Part shown: positions 43,267 through 52,126 of the stretch, one piece after another
How the letters are laid out: every line of letters starts with the position of its first letter
Numbering within the stretch: position 1 is the stretch's first letter
Assembly: GCF_000685315.1 (NCBI RefSeq)
Contig: NZ_ARYM01000015.1
Location: 1-64,000, forward strand
Source of the DNA: Hyphomonas polymorpha PS728
GTDB lineage: Bacteria; Pseudomonadota; Alphaproteobacteria; Caulobacterales; Hyphomonadaceae
DNA: 64,000 nucleotides
Direction: 5' to 3'
Position numbers and translations under genes: made by a program
Notes under the pieces: model-generated
Told to the model about the DNA's origin: nothing
Database searches by the model: none
Seen by the model: only the letters and a program-made list of their open reading frames with translations

Positions 43267-44055
43267 ATGACCCGGAAAAGATTTGAGAACAAAGTCGCCG
43301 TCATCACCGGCGCCGCCTCCGGTATTGGCGCGGCCACCGCCCGTCTGCTGGCCCGCGAAGGCGCCCATGTGGTGCTGGCGGACCTGAACGATAATGGCGG
43401 CGCCTCCATCGCGGCTGACCTTGGCGCTACGGCCATGGCCATCAAATGCGACGTCTCCAGCGCCGCCGATATCGAAGCGCTCATCAAGGCGGCTGTGGAT
43501 CGCCATGGCCGCATCGACATCCTCTTCAACAACGCCGGCATCGGCAGCTTCGGCACCAGCGTGGAAATTCAGCCTGCGGAATGGGAACGTGTCATCGCGG
43601 TAGACCTGCACAGCGTCTATTATGCCTGCCACTTCGCCATACCCCACATGCCGCGCGGCGGCGCCATCGTGAATACGGCCTCCATCTCTGGCATGGGCGG
43701 GGACTATCGCTTCGCCGCCTATAACGCTGCCAAGGGCGCCGTCATCAACTACACCCGCGCCCTCGCGGTAGACCATGCCCGCGACGGCATCCGCGTCAAC
43801 GCGCTCTGCCCCGGCCTCGTCGTTACACCGATTACCGCGGGTGCCCAGCAATTGCCGGGCCTGAAGGAAGAATGGGAAAGCCGCATCCCGCTCGGCCGCG
43901 CGGCCCAGCCCGAAGAGATGGCCAGCGTCGTGGCCTTCCTGGCTTCGGAAGACGCCTCCTATGTCACCGGCACGATCATGGTGGCCGATGGCGGCACCAC
44001 CGCGCACACCGGCCAGCCGGAAGTCGCCCGCTTCGCCCTTCCGCCCCAGAGCTGA
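43267..44055 (+). CDS. Short-chain dehydrogenase/reductase
   Basis: A 262-residue classical SDR: NAD(P)-binding VAVITGAASGIGAATAR (residues 10-26), NNAG in LFNNAGIGSFG, the catalytic Ser/Tyr/Lys as ASISGM and YNAAKGA, and the C-terminal MVADGGTT. An acidic residue after the second strand (VVLADLND) favours NAD over NADP. It follows the cupin gene by 11 bases, in the TetR-controlled operon. The likely job is oxidation of an alcohol in an unknown pathway. Confidence 0.95.
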   Translation: MTRKRFENKVAVITGAASGIGAATARLLAREGAHVVLADLNDNGGASIAADLGATAMAIKCDVSSAADIEALIKAAVDRHGRIDILFNNAGIGSFGTSVEIQPAEWERVIAVDLHSVYYACHFAIPHMPRGGAIVNTASISGMGGDYRFAAYNAAKGAVINYTRALAVDHARDGIRVNALCPGLVVTPITAGAQQLPGLKEEWESRIPLGRAAQPEEMASVVAFLASEDASYVTGTIMVADGGTTAHTGQPEVARFALPPQS

Positions 44056-44082
44056 CCCGCAGCAAGCATCAGGACACGTATC

Positions 44083-45144
44083 ATGCGCGCCGCCGTTCTT
44101 CAGGGCAAATCCATCAGCATACGCCAGATGCCGGACCCCTCGCCTGCGCCTGGCCAACTCCTCGTCCGGCCGATCTTCACCGGCATCTGCGGCAGTGATC
44201 TCAGCGCCCGCAAACAGATGGCGGCCATGGCCGATACCCTGCCGCCGGAAGCCCTGTCCCAGATGCCGGCGATCATTCCCGGGCATGAGTTTTCCGCTGA
44301 AGTGATCGGCATCGCGCCGGGCACGGAGACGCAGATCAGGCCCGGCGACATCATCACCGGCCTGCCCTTCACGCACACGCATGAAGGCCCGCAGACCATC
44401 GGCCTCTCGCCCGCCCATGGCGGCGGGCTGGCCGAGCTTTCCTGCATTGATGCCTGCCGCAGCTTCCGCATCCCTGAGGGTGTACCGCATGATCTTGCCG
44501 CGCTGAGCGAGCCGCTGGCCGTTGGTCTGCATGCGGCCAATCTGGCCAGCCGCAACCGCGCGCCAAATGTCGTCATCGGTTGCGGCCCGGTCGGCCTCGC
44601 CGTCATCCTCTCGCTCAGCCTGCAGGGCAGAGGGCCCATCCTCGCGGCAGACTTCTCCGCAGAGCGCCGCCGCGCCGCCAGCGCGCTGGGCGCCGACATT
44701 GTCATAGATCCGTCGGCCGGGTCTGCCTTCGATCACTGGGGCGATCTGAAGCTGACGCCTTATCCGATGTCACCCCTGCTTGAGCGGGATTTCCGCGGCC
44801 TGCCGCCCGGCGCCAACATCTTCGAATGCACCGGCGCCCAAGGGATGCTGGATCAGGTGATCAAGGGCGCCCCGCCGCACAGCCATATCATCGTGGCCGG
44901 CGTCTGCCCGCATGAGGAGAAGCTCACCCCGCTTGACGGCATCCTCCGTGAACTGACGCTTGAGTTCAGCTTCGCCTACCGCCCGGAAGAGTTCGCCGCT
45001 GCCCTTGCCATGATAGAGGCGCACCCGGACAAGGCCGCCCGCCTCATCACCAGCCGCCAGCCACTCGCCAATACCGAAGCGGCTTTCGAGAGCCTCGCGA
45101 AAAACCCCAGCGAGATCAAGGTCCTGATCGATCCCAATTCCTGA
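44083..45144 (+). CDS. Medium-chain alcohol dehydrogenase-like protein
   Basis: A 353-residue MDR-fold protein with catalytic zinc ligands in TGICGSDLSA and IPGHEFSAEV, and the Rossmann segment VVIGCGPVGLAVILSLSLQG. The cysteine-rich structural-zinc loop of typical alcohol dehydrogenases is absent; residues ~95-115 read FTHTHEGPQTIGLSP. It presumably oxidises or reduces a small alcohol/ketone with NAD(P). It is the last gene of the cupin-SDR-MDR operon. Confidence 0.9.
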   Translation: MRAAVLQGKSISIRQMPDPSPAPGQLLVRPIFTGICGSDLSARKQMAAMADTLPPEALSQMPAIIPGHEFSAEVIGIAPGTETQIRPGDIITGLPFTHTHEGPQTIGLSPAHGGGLAELSCIDACRSFRIPEGVPHDLAALSEPLAVGLHAANLASRNRAPNVVIGCGPVGLAVILSLSLQGRGPILAADFSAERRRAASALGADIVIDPSAGSAFDHWGDLKLTPYPMSPLLERDFRGLPPGANIFECTGAQGMLDQVIKGAPPHSHIIVAGVCPHEEKLTPLDGILRELTLEFSFAYRPEEFAAALAMIEAHPDKAARLITSRQPLANTEAAFESLAKNPSEIKVLIDPNS

Positions 45145-45165
45145 GGCGCCGCTGCCCCCCGAACG

Positions 45166-45247
45166 GCTCATCCTGAGCGAAGTCGAAGGACGAGCCGGGG
45201 CTGGCGATCGCACCGCTTGCCATCCTTCGACTTCGCTCAGGATGAGC
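45166..45247. repeat. Long inverted repeat between MDR gene and purD
   Basis: Perfect 25-base arms lie at 45166-45190 and 45223-45247, separated by 32 bases. The arms begin GCTCATCCTGAGCGAAGTC and contain TCGAAGGA, a motif I know as a widespread intergenic repeat in Proteobacteria. It lies between the converging MDR and purD genes and could also stop transcription. Confidence 0.85.
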
Positions 45248-45268
45248 GTTGCATTCAGCTATGACTAG

Positions 45269-46555
45269 CTAGAGCGCGCGCCAGCCAATATCCCGGCGGC
45301 AGAAACCTTCCGGCCAGTTGATCGCGTCAACGCCTGCATAGGCCCGGTCCACCGCTTCCCGCAGGGTGGCGCCGCTGGCCGTCACGTTCAGCACGCGGCC
45401 GCCCTTGGCGATCAGCTTTCCGCCATCGGCAACATCCGTGCCCGCATGGAATACCGTGACACCTTCCAGCGCCCCGGCCTGTTTCACGCCTTCAATCACG
45501 GTGCCTTTTTCATAGCTGCCGGGATAGCCCTTGGCTGCCAGAACGACGGTTGCCGCCGGTTGGAAGTCCTCCAGTTCCAGCAGCGCCTCGAACGCTTCTT
45601 CATTGCCCTTGAGGCCACCAGTCGCCGCCACAAGAATGGCGGGCACAATATCGCCCTTCAGGCCCTTCATCAGCACCTGGCATTCCGGGTCACCAAAGCG
45701 CGCATTGAACTCGACAACCTTCGGGCCTTCAGCGGTCACCATGATGCCGATATACAGCACGCCCTGATAGGGCATCCCGTCTTTCGCCATGCCCTTCAGC
45801 ATCGGGGCGGCAATCTCGCACTTGACGCGAGACATGATCTCTTCACTGACGACCGGGGCGGGCGCGTAGGCGCCCATGCCGCCGGTGTTCGGGCCGGTGT
45901 CGCCATCGCCCACGCGCTTGTGATCCTGGGCGGCAGGCAGGAAGATCGCGCCTTCACCATCCGTGATGACGAACACGCTGGCCTCTTCGCCATGCATGAA
46001 TTCCTCGATCACCAGCGTGGCGGAGGCGTCGCCAAACTTGCCCGACAGCATCTCGTCGATTTCGCTATCGGCCTCTTCCAGTGTCTCGGCAATCACAACG
46101 CCCTTGCCCGCTGCCAGGCCATCGGCCTTCAGCACATAGGGCGCGCGCATCTTGCGCAGGAAGGTTTTGGCAGGGGCAGCCTCGGTAAACTCGCCATAGG
46201 CCGCCGTCGGCACGCCGTATTTCGTCATCCGGGCCTTGGAGAAAGCTTTGGACGCTTCCAGTTGAGCCGCCTCTTTCGACGGGCCGAACACATCAAATCC
46301 CCGTGCCCGCAGAATGTCAGACAGGCCAAGGGCGAGGGGCGCCTCCGGGCCGATCACCACCAGGTCGGGCTCTATCTGCAGGGCAAGCTTCACCAGCCCG
46401 TCAATGTCATCGGCCGCCACATCAAAACAGGGGCCCACCGCGTCCATACCGGGATTGCCGGGCGCGCAATGCACCACGTCCACGAGGGGAGACTGGGCCA
46501 TCTTCCAGGCCAGGGCGTGTTCACGGCCGCCCGATCCGATCAGGAGTATGTTCAT
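45269..46555 (-). CDS. purD: Phosphoribosylamine-glycine ligase (GAR synthetase)
   Basis: A 428-residue ATP-grasp enzyme of purine synthesis. The N-terminus is MNILLIGSGGREHALAWK. Visible are DLVVIGPEAPLALGLSD, the ATP-grasp DGLAAGKGVVIAETLEEA, the PurD signature RFGDPECQVLMKGL, and NTGGMGAYAPAPV. It joins glycine to phosphoribosylamine in the cytoplasm. It is transcribed divergently from xseA with only 43 bases between starts. Confidence 0.97.
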   Translation of the reverse strand: MNILLIGSGGREHALAWKMAQSPLVDVVHCAPGNPGMDAVGPCFDVAADDIDGLVKLALQIEPDLVVIGPEAPLALGLSDILRARGFDVFGPSKEAAQLEASKAFSKARMTKYGVPTAAYGEFTEAAPAKTFLRKMRAPYVLKADGLAAGKGVVIAETLEEADSEIDEMLSGKFGDASATLVIEEFMHGEEASVFVITDGEGAIFLPAAQDHKRVGDGDTGPNTGGMGAYAPAPVVSEEIMSRVKCEIAAPMLKGMAKDGMPYQGVLYIGIMVTAEGPKVVEFNARFGDPECQVLMKGLKGDIVPAILVAATGGLKGNEEAFEALLELEDFQPAATVVLAAKGYPGSYEKGTVIEGVKQAGALEGVTVFHAGTDVADGGKLIAKGGRVLNVTASGATLREAVDRAYAGVDAINWPEGFCRRDIGWRAL

Positions 46556-46598
46556 GGGGCGGCTTGATGCGCTGAGCAGGGCATGGGATCAAGCCCAA

Positions 46599-47999
46599 AT
46601 GCCTGACTCGCCGACCACAAATCAGCCTGAACTGACCGTCTCGGAACTCGCCGCGAGCCTGAAGCGGACAATCGAGACCAATTATGACCAGGTGATCGTG
46701 CGCGGCGAGCTTGGCCGGGTGACGATTGCCAAGTCCGGCCACATGTATGCTGACCTCAAAGACGACAAGGCCGTCCTCAACACCATCATGTGGCGGGGCC
46801 AGGTAGACCGGCTGACCTTCCGGCCCGAGGAAGGGCTGGAAGTGGTGGCCACCGGGCGCCTCTCCACCTATGAGGGCCGCTCGGCCTATCAGATGATCGC
46901 CAGCACGATGCGGCCCGCCGGCGCCGGCGCGCTGATGCAGCTGCTGGAGGAGCGCAAGAAAAAGCTCGCTGCCGAGGGCCTCTTCGACGCGAGACACAAG
47001 AAGCCGATCCCCTACATGCCCCGCACCATCGGGGTGATCACCTCGCCGACCGGGGCGGTGATCCGGGATATCCTCCACCGGATCCGTGACCGGTTTCCGG
47101 TGCGCGTCATTGTCTGGCCCGCGCTGGTGCAGGGGGAACAGGCCGCTGCCCAGGTGACCACCGGCATCCGCGGGTTCAACGCGATGACAGGGGCAGACCG
47201 GCCCGATGTGCTGATCGTGGCGCGGGGGGGCGGCTCGATTGAAGACCTCTGGCCGTTCAATGAGGAAACGGTCGTCCGCGCCGCTTTCGAGAGTGAAATT
47301 CCTTTGATTTCAGCGGTTGGGCACGAGACCGACACCACGCTGATCGACTATGTGTCCGACCGCCGGGCACCCACGCCCACAGGCGCCGCCGAGATCGCCG
47401 TGCCGGTGCGCACAGAGCTGATCCTCAGCGTGGAAGAGTCTGGCCAGCGGCTGAAACGCGCGCTCACCCGCGCCCTTGCCCGCGCCAGCGACAAACTCGT
47501 CGCGGCCCGCCTGCCCCGCCCGGAAAGCCTTTTGCAATCAAAGCGTCAGCGGCTGGACTATGCTGCCGCCAGCCTGCCCCGCGCCGCCCTGGCGCTGACC
47601 CAGAAGGCGCGCCTGAAGCTCTCCCGGCTGCAGCTTTCGCCCTCTACCCTGCGGGCGGAAATCCGGGGACAGCGCCAGCGCCTGCGTGAGGCGGCCGTGC
47701 GCGCGCGCCCTGCGCTGATGCGTCTGATCGAGCAGCGCAAGGCGGCGCTGAACGCGGAGGGCAAGCTGCTCGAAACGCTGTCCTATCAGGCGACGCTGAA
47801 GCGCGGATATGTGATCATTCGGGACAATTCCGGACAATTGGTGCGCACATCCGGACAGGCCCGGACACTTCCGGTCATGCGCGTGACCTTTGCGGACGGA
47901 GACGTCACCGCCGCGCCCATCGAGGGCGACACGCCGCCACCTGCCGCCAAACCCAAGCCTGCTCCCCGCAAGAAGGGGGATCAGGGCAACCTGTTCTGA
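46599..47999 (+). CDS. xseA: Exodeoxyribonuclease VII large subunit
   Basis: The ATG at 46599 gives 466 residues; a longer frame from 46314 runs antisense through purD and is not credible. The N-terminal OB-fold (ELTVSELAASLKRTIETNYDQVIVRGELG) is followed by the catalytic XseA domain with VITSPTGAVIRDILHRIRDRFP, DVLIVARGGGSIEDLWPFNEE and SAVGHETDTTLIDYVSDRRAPTP. A long Arg/Ala-rich coiled region follows and a Pro/Lys tail ends in QGNLF. It degrades single-stranded DNA with XseB, which is not in the window. Confidence 0.96.
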   Translation: MPDSPTTNQPELTVSELAASLKRTIETNYDQVIVRGELGRVTIAKSGHMYADLKDDKAVLNTIMWRGQVDRLTFRPEEGLEVVATGRLSTYEGRSAYQMIASTMRPAGAGALMQLLEERKKKLAAEGLFDARHKKPIPYMPRTIGVITSPTGAVIRDILHRIRDRFPVRVIVWPALVQGEQAAAQVTTGIRGFNAMTGADRPDVLIVARGGGSIEDLWPFNEETVVRAAFESEIPLISAVGHETDTTLIDYVSDRRAPTPTGAAEIAVPVRTELILSVEESGQRLKRALTRALARASDKLVAARLPRPESLLQSKRQRLDYAAASLPRAALALTQKARLKLSRLQLSPSTLRAEIRGQRQRLREAAVRARPALMRLIEQRKAALNAEGKLLETLSYQATLKRGYVIIRDNSGQLVRTSGQARTLPVMRVTFADGDVTAAPIEGDTPPPAAKPKPAPRKKGDQGNLF

Positions 48000-48003
48000 G
48001 CCG

Positions 48004-48621
48004 ATGCACCCTTCGCCCCGCTTCCGTGAGACCGACCCGGCCACCCTGCTGGCGCGGATTGCCGCCCATCCTCTGGGCATCGTGATGGTGAATGGCGAGC
48101 GCGCGCCCCTGGCTGTGCATACGCCGGTAATCGTGCGGCTGGAGGGAGAGAGCCCTGTCCTGCGCTTCCACCTTTCGGCGGCCAATCCGGTTACGGCGCG
48201 GCTGCTGGCGGGGGCGGCGGCCACCCTCGTGTTCACCGGGCCGGACGCCTACATCTCGCCGGACTGGTATGGCGATGTGCCCGATCAGGTGCCGACCTGG
48301 AACTATCTGTCGGTCGAAGCCGAGGGCGCAGTGACCGAAACGGGCCGGGAAGGCGCAGCAGCGTTTCTGGATGACCTCTCCGCCGTGTTCGAGGCTGGCC
48401 TCTCGCCCAAGCCGCCCTGGACGCGGGCGAAGATGAAGCCGGCCGCCTTTGAAGCGCTGCTGAATGGCATCCGCGCTTTCGAAATGCGGCCCAGCCGGCT
48501 GGAGGGGATCACCAAGCTCGGCCAGAACAAGTCGCCTGAGATGCGCGCAGGCGTGATCGCGGCGCTGGAAGACCAGCCCGGCGGCGCAGGAATCGCGGCG
48601 GCGATGCGGGCGCTGGACTGA
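48004..48621 (+). CDS. PaiB-like FMN-binding protein
   Basis: The ATG at 48004, four bases after the xseA stop, gives 205 residues. The protein has the PaiB layout: LLARIAAHPLGIVMV, AVHTPVIV, LRFHLSAANPV, FTGPDAYISPDWYG, VPTWNYLSVEAEG and the later ITKLGQNKSPEMRAGVI. PaiB-type proteins bind FMN and are described as negative regulators in Bacillus; the biochemical role is uncertain. It is probably co-transcribed with xseA. Confidence 0.85.
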   Translation: MHPSPRFRETDPATLLARIAAHPLGIVMVNGERAPLAVHTPVIVRLEGESPVLRFHLSAANPVTARLLAGAAATLVFTGPDAYISPDWYGDVPDQVPTWNYLSVEAEGAVTETGREGAAAFLDDLSAVFEAGLSPKPPWTRAKMKPAAFEALLNGIRAFEMRPSRLEGITKLGQNKSPEMRAGVIAALEDQPGGAGIAAAMRALD

Positions 48622-48659
48622 AGGCGGGCGATGGACGCTTGGCCCATCGCCCAGCGCAA

Positions 48660-49094
48660 TCAGGCCGCAGCGCCAATCGCCACGAGTTCAATATCGAATG
48701 TCAGATCCTTGCCAGCCAGCGGGTGGTTGGCGTCCAGCGTGATGGCAGCGTCGTCGGCAGCAACGATCACCACGGGGATCACCTGGCCATTCTGTGTCTG
48801 CATCTGCAGACGGGTGCCAACTTCTGAAGGCACGTCCTGCGGAAACTCTGTACGCGGTACATCCTGACGCATGGACGGATTGACCGGCCCATAGGCATCT
48901 TCGCAGGGCACATTCACGGTTTTCTTGTCGCCCACCGCCATGCCGGGAATGGCCGAATCCAGGCCCGGAATGATCTGCCCGCTGCCCACCTCGAAGGAGA
49001 GCGGCTCGCGCCCTTGCGAGCTATCGAAAGTCGACCCGTCGCTCAGCGTGCCGGTATAGTGGATGTGTACGGTGTCGCCGTTCTTGACAGTCAT
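48660..49094 (-). CDS. FKBP/SlyD-type peptidyl-prolyl isomerase
   Basis: The ATG at 49094 gives 144 residues. The FKBP half reads VHIHYTGTLSDGSTFDSS, then GSGQIIPGLDSAIPGMAVGDKK and the FDIELVAI end. An insert (about residues 65-125, EDAYGPVNPSMRQ to LDANHPLAGK) is the IF chaperone domain of SlyD-like proteins. There is no His-rich metal-binding tail. It catalyses proline isomerisation and acts as a folding helper in the cytoplasm. The upstream extension of the frame to 49430 is not credible. Confidence 0.92.
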   Translation of the reverse strand: MTVKNGDTVHIHYTGTLSDGSTFDSSQGREPLSFEVGSGQIIPGLDSAIPGMAVGDKKTVNVPCEDAYGPVNPSMRQDVPRTEFPQDVPSEVGTRLQMQTQNGQVIPVVIVAADDAAITLDANHPLAGKDLTFDIELVAIGAAA

Positions 49095-49290
49095 AAGATA
49101 TCCAATCGTTCTGGAGGATGGTTGGAGAAGGCCGCAGCTGCGCACCACGCCTTCCTGAAGCGTAGATGAACAAGGTAGGCGCTTGATCCGGGATGTAAAC
49201 CCATAAGCAGGGATTCTGCGTTCCTTCGTTTCGCCGGACGCGCGGCTGTTGTACTCAGGAGGAGACATCGACAAGCTCCGGAGACGAACC

Positions 49291-49644
49291 ATGTTACGTT
49301 CTGTTATTGCTGCTGCAGTGCTCGCCAGTTCCGCCCTGCCGGCGTTCGCGGACTTCGACCCTAATCGTCTGGCAACCTGTATGAAAAGTAATACGACACC
49401 GGAACTCAAGACGAATGTAAAACAGGTCATGATCCATGCTTTGCAGGATCAGAAGCCGGAAGCAAATGCGGCCCTCCTCAACTTCAGCTTCAGCGCGCTG
49501 GCCATTGCGACCTCGCAATGCGGCATGAGCTTCGCGGATGTTCAGAACCCCAAATTCGAAAGCGCCGTGGAAACCTATGCGCAGCTTCTGGGCGAGGAAA
49601 TCCTGAACGACGCGCTGGCAATGATGGACATGCCGGCCTTCTGA
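49291..49644 (+). CDS. Small secreted protein, unknown function
   Basis: The ATG at 49291 has GGAGACG upstream. It encodes 117 residues with a signal peptide (MLRSVIAAAVLASSALPAFA). The ~97-residue mature part is mostly helical and has two cysteines (in LATCMKSN and ATSQCGMSF) that could form a disulfide in the periplasm. No family is recognised. It is flanked by the divergent slyD-like gene and a convergent DUF1801 gene, with no clear operon. Confidence 0.75.
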   Translation: MLRSVIAAAVLASSALPAFADFDPNRLATCMKSNTTPELKTNVKQVMIHALQDQKPEANAALLNFSFSALAIATSQCGMSFADVQNPKFESAVETYAQLLGEEILNDALAMMDMPAF

Positions 49645-49660
49645 GCGCGCCTCCGCACGC

Positions 49661-50095
49661 TCACTCGTCCCAGGACTGATAATTCCGGCGCATATGGGCG
49701 ACACCATCGCGCACGATTTCGGCGAGCACGTCCATGTCTATATCGGCCAGCTTGTTGATATAGAGGCAGCTCTTGCCGGTCTTGTGCTTGCCGAGGCGGG
49801 CAAGCTCGGCTGAGTAATCCCGCGTGCCCGGCATGGCGTAAAAGACAAGGTTTGCCTTGCGCGGGCTGAAGCCGGTCAGCATCGCCTCGCCGGAATGGCC
49901 GCTGTCATAAGTATAGGCATAGCGGCCATAACCGATCATCGACGGGCCCCACATTTTCGGTTTCAGGCCCGTTATCTTCGTCATCCAGGCGAGCGCGGTA
50001 GCGGCGTCCGTCTTGCGCGGGCCATCTTCCATGGCAGCGATGTAATCTGCCGGGCTGATCGCCGTGGGTTTTGTTTTCGCTTCCTTGCCTGCCAT
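49661..50095 (-). CDS. DUF1801 family protein
   Basis: The ATG at 50095 gives 144 residues. DUF1801-type segments are visible: KPKMWGPSMIGYGRYAYTYDSGHSGE, ANLVFYAMPG, LGKHKTGKSCLYINKLADID and the end VRDGVAHMRRNY. These are small cytoplasmic proteins of unknown function. The gene lies directly downstream of the DUF389 gene on the same strand (19-base gap) and is probably co-transcribed with it and the dehydrogenase. Confidence 0.87.
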   Translation of the reverse strand: MAGKEAKTKPTAISPADYIAAMEDGPRKTDAATALAWMTKITGLKPKMWGPSMIGYGRYAYTYDSGHSGEAMLTGFSPRKANLVFYAMPGTRDYSAELARLGKHKTGKSCLYINKLADIDMDVLAEIVRDGVAHMRRNYQSWDE

Positions 50096-50114
50096 CGTCT
50101 TCCCCCCTGGCGTC

Positions 50115-51128
50115 TCAGGCGCCCAGTTCGACAGCGCTCCCAAGATCCAGCAGCAGTATGAGCGCGATGGCAATCAAAAGGAAGAGGCCTGACAGGATCG
50201 CGTTCAGCCAGACGGCGCGATTGGCATGTTGCTGCTCTATCCATGTCCGGGGACGGATCTTGCGCAGGCGGAAGACAATCAGCGCCGACAGGATCAGCGC
50301 CGCCACATTCAGGCTGAGCAGCAGCGCCGCGCGCAGGGCGAGTTGCCATTCGCCATAGCCAAGGAAGAGGCCGAACGCTGCGCCCGGTGGCAGCAGCGCG
50401 GCGGCCACCATCACGCCTACCAGCGCCGAGGAAGCGCCCCGCGTCACCGAGAGCGCCGCTGCGCCACCTGCCGCCATGGCAAGCGCCAAACCGTCCAGCC
50501 GCACTTCCGCGCGGGACATGAGTTCCCGGCTTTCCCAGTTGGGCGGCAGCACCAAAGCCAGCACCAGCGAAACGCCGAGTGCGATGGCGATGCCCGCAAA
50601 CAGTGTGAGGATGCCCCGGCGCAGCAGCGCGAGCTCGCCCAGCGCAGCGCCCATCGCCAGGCCAATGATCGGGCCCAGCAGCGGCGCGATCACCATGGCG
50701 CCGATCACGGCGGCAACCCCATCCGAGACAAGCCCGATCGCCGCCACGATGGTGGAGAGCACCACCATGACGATGAAGTCCCGATTGAGTTTCGCATTGC
50801 TGGAAACCTGAACGTAGAGTTCCTCGCGGGTGTGCTGCTGGCGGGCGATTTTCTTCTCGTCTTTCGGCTCGGGCAGCTTGGGAATGGTCACATCCAGATC
50901 GGCAACGGTGACGCGCCAGCCGGAGCGGTGTTCGAGCAGGGACTGAAGATTGTCGAGCATGGCTTGAACCGGGCCGTCCCGCATGATCACCTGGATCAGG
51001 CGGCGGTCTTTCTGTTCCGGCTGAAGCACCAGATAGTCGATCGGGTCTGATGCCTTGATGATCCGTATCGCCGTGTCATAGGCTTCGCCATCAGACGGGA
51101 TGTGAATATCGACGCGGCAGATCCCCAT
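50115..51128 (-). CDS. DUF389 (TIGR00341-type) membrane protein
   Basis: A 337-residue protein with a soluble N-terminal domain of ~125 residues (YLVLQPEQKDRRLIQVIM), followed by a DUF389 hydrophobic domain of about six helices: FIVMVVLSTIVAAIGLVSDGVAAVIGAMVIAPLLGPIIGLAMG and ALLPPGAAFGLFLGYGE. The family is of unknown function in the inner membrane. Its ATG shares one base with the upstream dehydrogenase stop, so the two are tightly coupled. Confidence 0.9.
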   Translation of the reverse strand: MGICRVDIHIPSDGEAYDTAIRIIKASDPIDYLVLQPEQKDRRLIQVIMRDGPVQAMLDNLQSLLEHRSGWRVTVADLDVTIPKLPEPKDEKKIARQQHTREELYVQVSSNAKLNRDFIVMVVLSTIVAAIGLVSDGVAAVIGAMVIAPLLGPIIGLAMGAALGELALLRRGILTLFAGIAIALGVSLVLALVLPPNWESRELMSRAEVRLDGLALAMAAGGAAALSVTRGASSALVGVMVAAALLPPGAAFGLFLGYGEWQLALRAALLLSLNVAALILSALIVFRLRKIRPRTWIEQQHANRAVWLNAILSGLFLLIAIALILLLDLGSAVELGA

Positions 51129-51994
51129 CAGTCAGGCTTCCGGTCCAGCCGGGCGATCAGGCTGGAGGTGTCCCAGCGGTTGCCACCCATCGCCTGCACA
51201 TCGGCATAGTACTGATCCACTTGCGCCGTGAGCGGAAGACTTGCGCCATTCTCGCGGGCCGCGTCCAGCGTGATCCGGAGGTCCTTGCGCATCCAGTCAA
51301 CCGCAAAACCGAAATCGAACTTGCCGTCCGTCATCGTCTTCCAGCGGTTTTCCATCTGCCAGCTCTGGGCCGCGCCGCCGGAAATCGCCGCGATCACCTT
51401 CTCTGCGTCCAGCCCCGCCTTGCCGGCAAAGTGGAGTGCCTCGGCGAGGCCCTGGACGATGCCGGCGATGCAGATCTGGTTGACGGATTTGGCAAGCTGG
51501 CCCGCGCCGCTCTCGCCGATCAGCGTGGTGGCCCGGGCAAAGGCGGCCATCACCGGCTCTGCCTTGGCGAAGGCATCTTCCTCGCCGCCGCACATGATGG
51601 TGAGCTTGCCATTGATGGCGCCCGCCTCGCCGCCCGAAACCGGCGCGTCAATGAAATGCGCGCCCTTGGCACGGCAGCGCTCGGCCAGTTCGCGGGCGAG
51701 GGAGGCGGAGGCCGTGGTGTGGTCGATGACGGTCATGCCCGCGCCCAGGCTTGGCTCAAAGCCGTCAAACACCGCGCGTACATCGGGATCATCGCCCAGG
51801 CACATCAGCACATATTCGGCGCCGAACACGGCAGAGGCGGGGTCTGCCGCGCTCTTGCCCTTGTGGGCCGCGGTCCAGGCAGCGGCCTTGGCGGGCGTGC
51901 GGTTCCAGACGGTGACCTGATGGCCTGCCCGCGCCAGATGGCCAGCCATGTGGAAACCCATGACCCCGAGGCCCAGAAATGCGGTGCGCGCCAT
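51128..51994 (-). CDS. Beta-hydroxyacid dehydrogenase (3-hydroxyisobutyrate dehydrogenase family)
   Basis: A 288-residue NAD(P)-dependent enzyme. N-terminal GLGVMGFHMAGHLARAGHQVTVWNRTP binds the nucleotide; the Arg after the second strand suggests NADP. FIDAPVSGGEAGAINGKLTIMCGG is the substrate-binding signature, and GAGQLAKSVNQI carries the catalytic Lys. Family members reduce or oxidise short hydroxyacids such as tartronate semialdehyde. It leads a minus-strand operon with the DUF389 and DUF1801 genes. Confidence 0.93.
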   Translation of the reverse strand: MARTAFLGLGVMGFHMAGHLARAGHQVTVWNRTPAKAAAWTAAHKGKSAADPASAVFGAEYVLMCLGDDPDVRAVFDGFEPSLGAGMTVIDHTTASASLARELAERCRAKGAHFIDAPVSGGEAGAINGKLTIMCGGEEDAFAKAEPVMAAFARATTLIGESGAGQLAKSVNQICIAGIVQGLAEALHFAGKAGLDAEKVIAAISGGAAQSWQMENRWKTMTDGKFDFGFAVDWMRKDLRITLDAARENGASLPLTAQVDQYYADVQAMGGNRWDTSSLIARLDRKPD

Positions 51995-52126
51995 TGCTCT
52001 CTCCTGCTGAATTACGGGCTAATTAGAGCGAATTTCATGGAAATCCCACCCCTCGGCGAAGCGTGGCTTTCACCACGACCTGATACACCAGCGTCATCCA
52101 TCAGAAGGATTGGACGCAAAAGAGCA

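Noticed and set aside
43087-44736. 549-residue minus-strand frame opposite the SDR and MDR genes
   Set aside because: Gly/Ala/Arg/His/Asp-rich shadow of two clear enzyme genes, with no motif of its own.
46314-46598. N-terminal extension of XseA
   Set aside because: It runs antisense into purD and has no resemblance to the OB-fold start seen after 46599.
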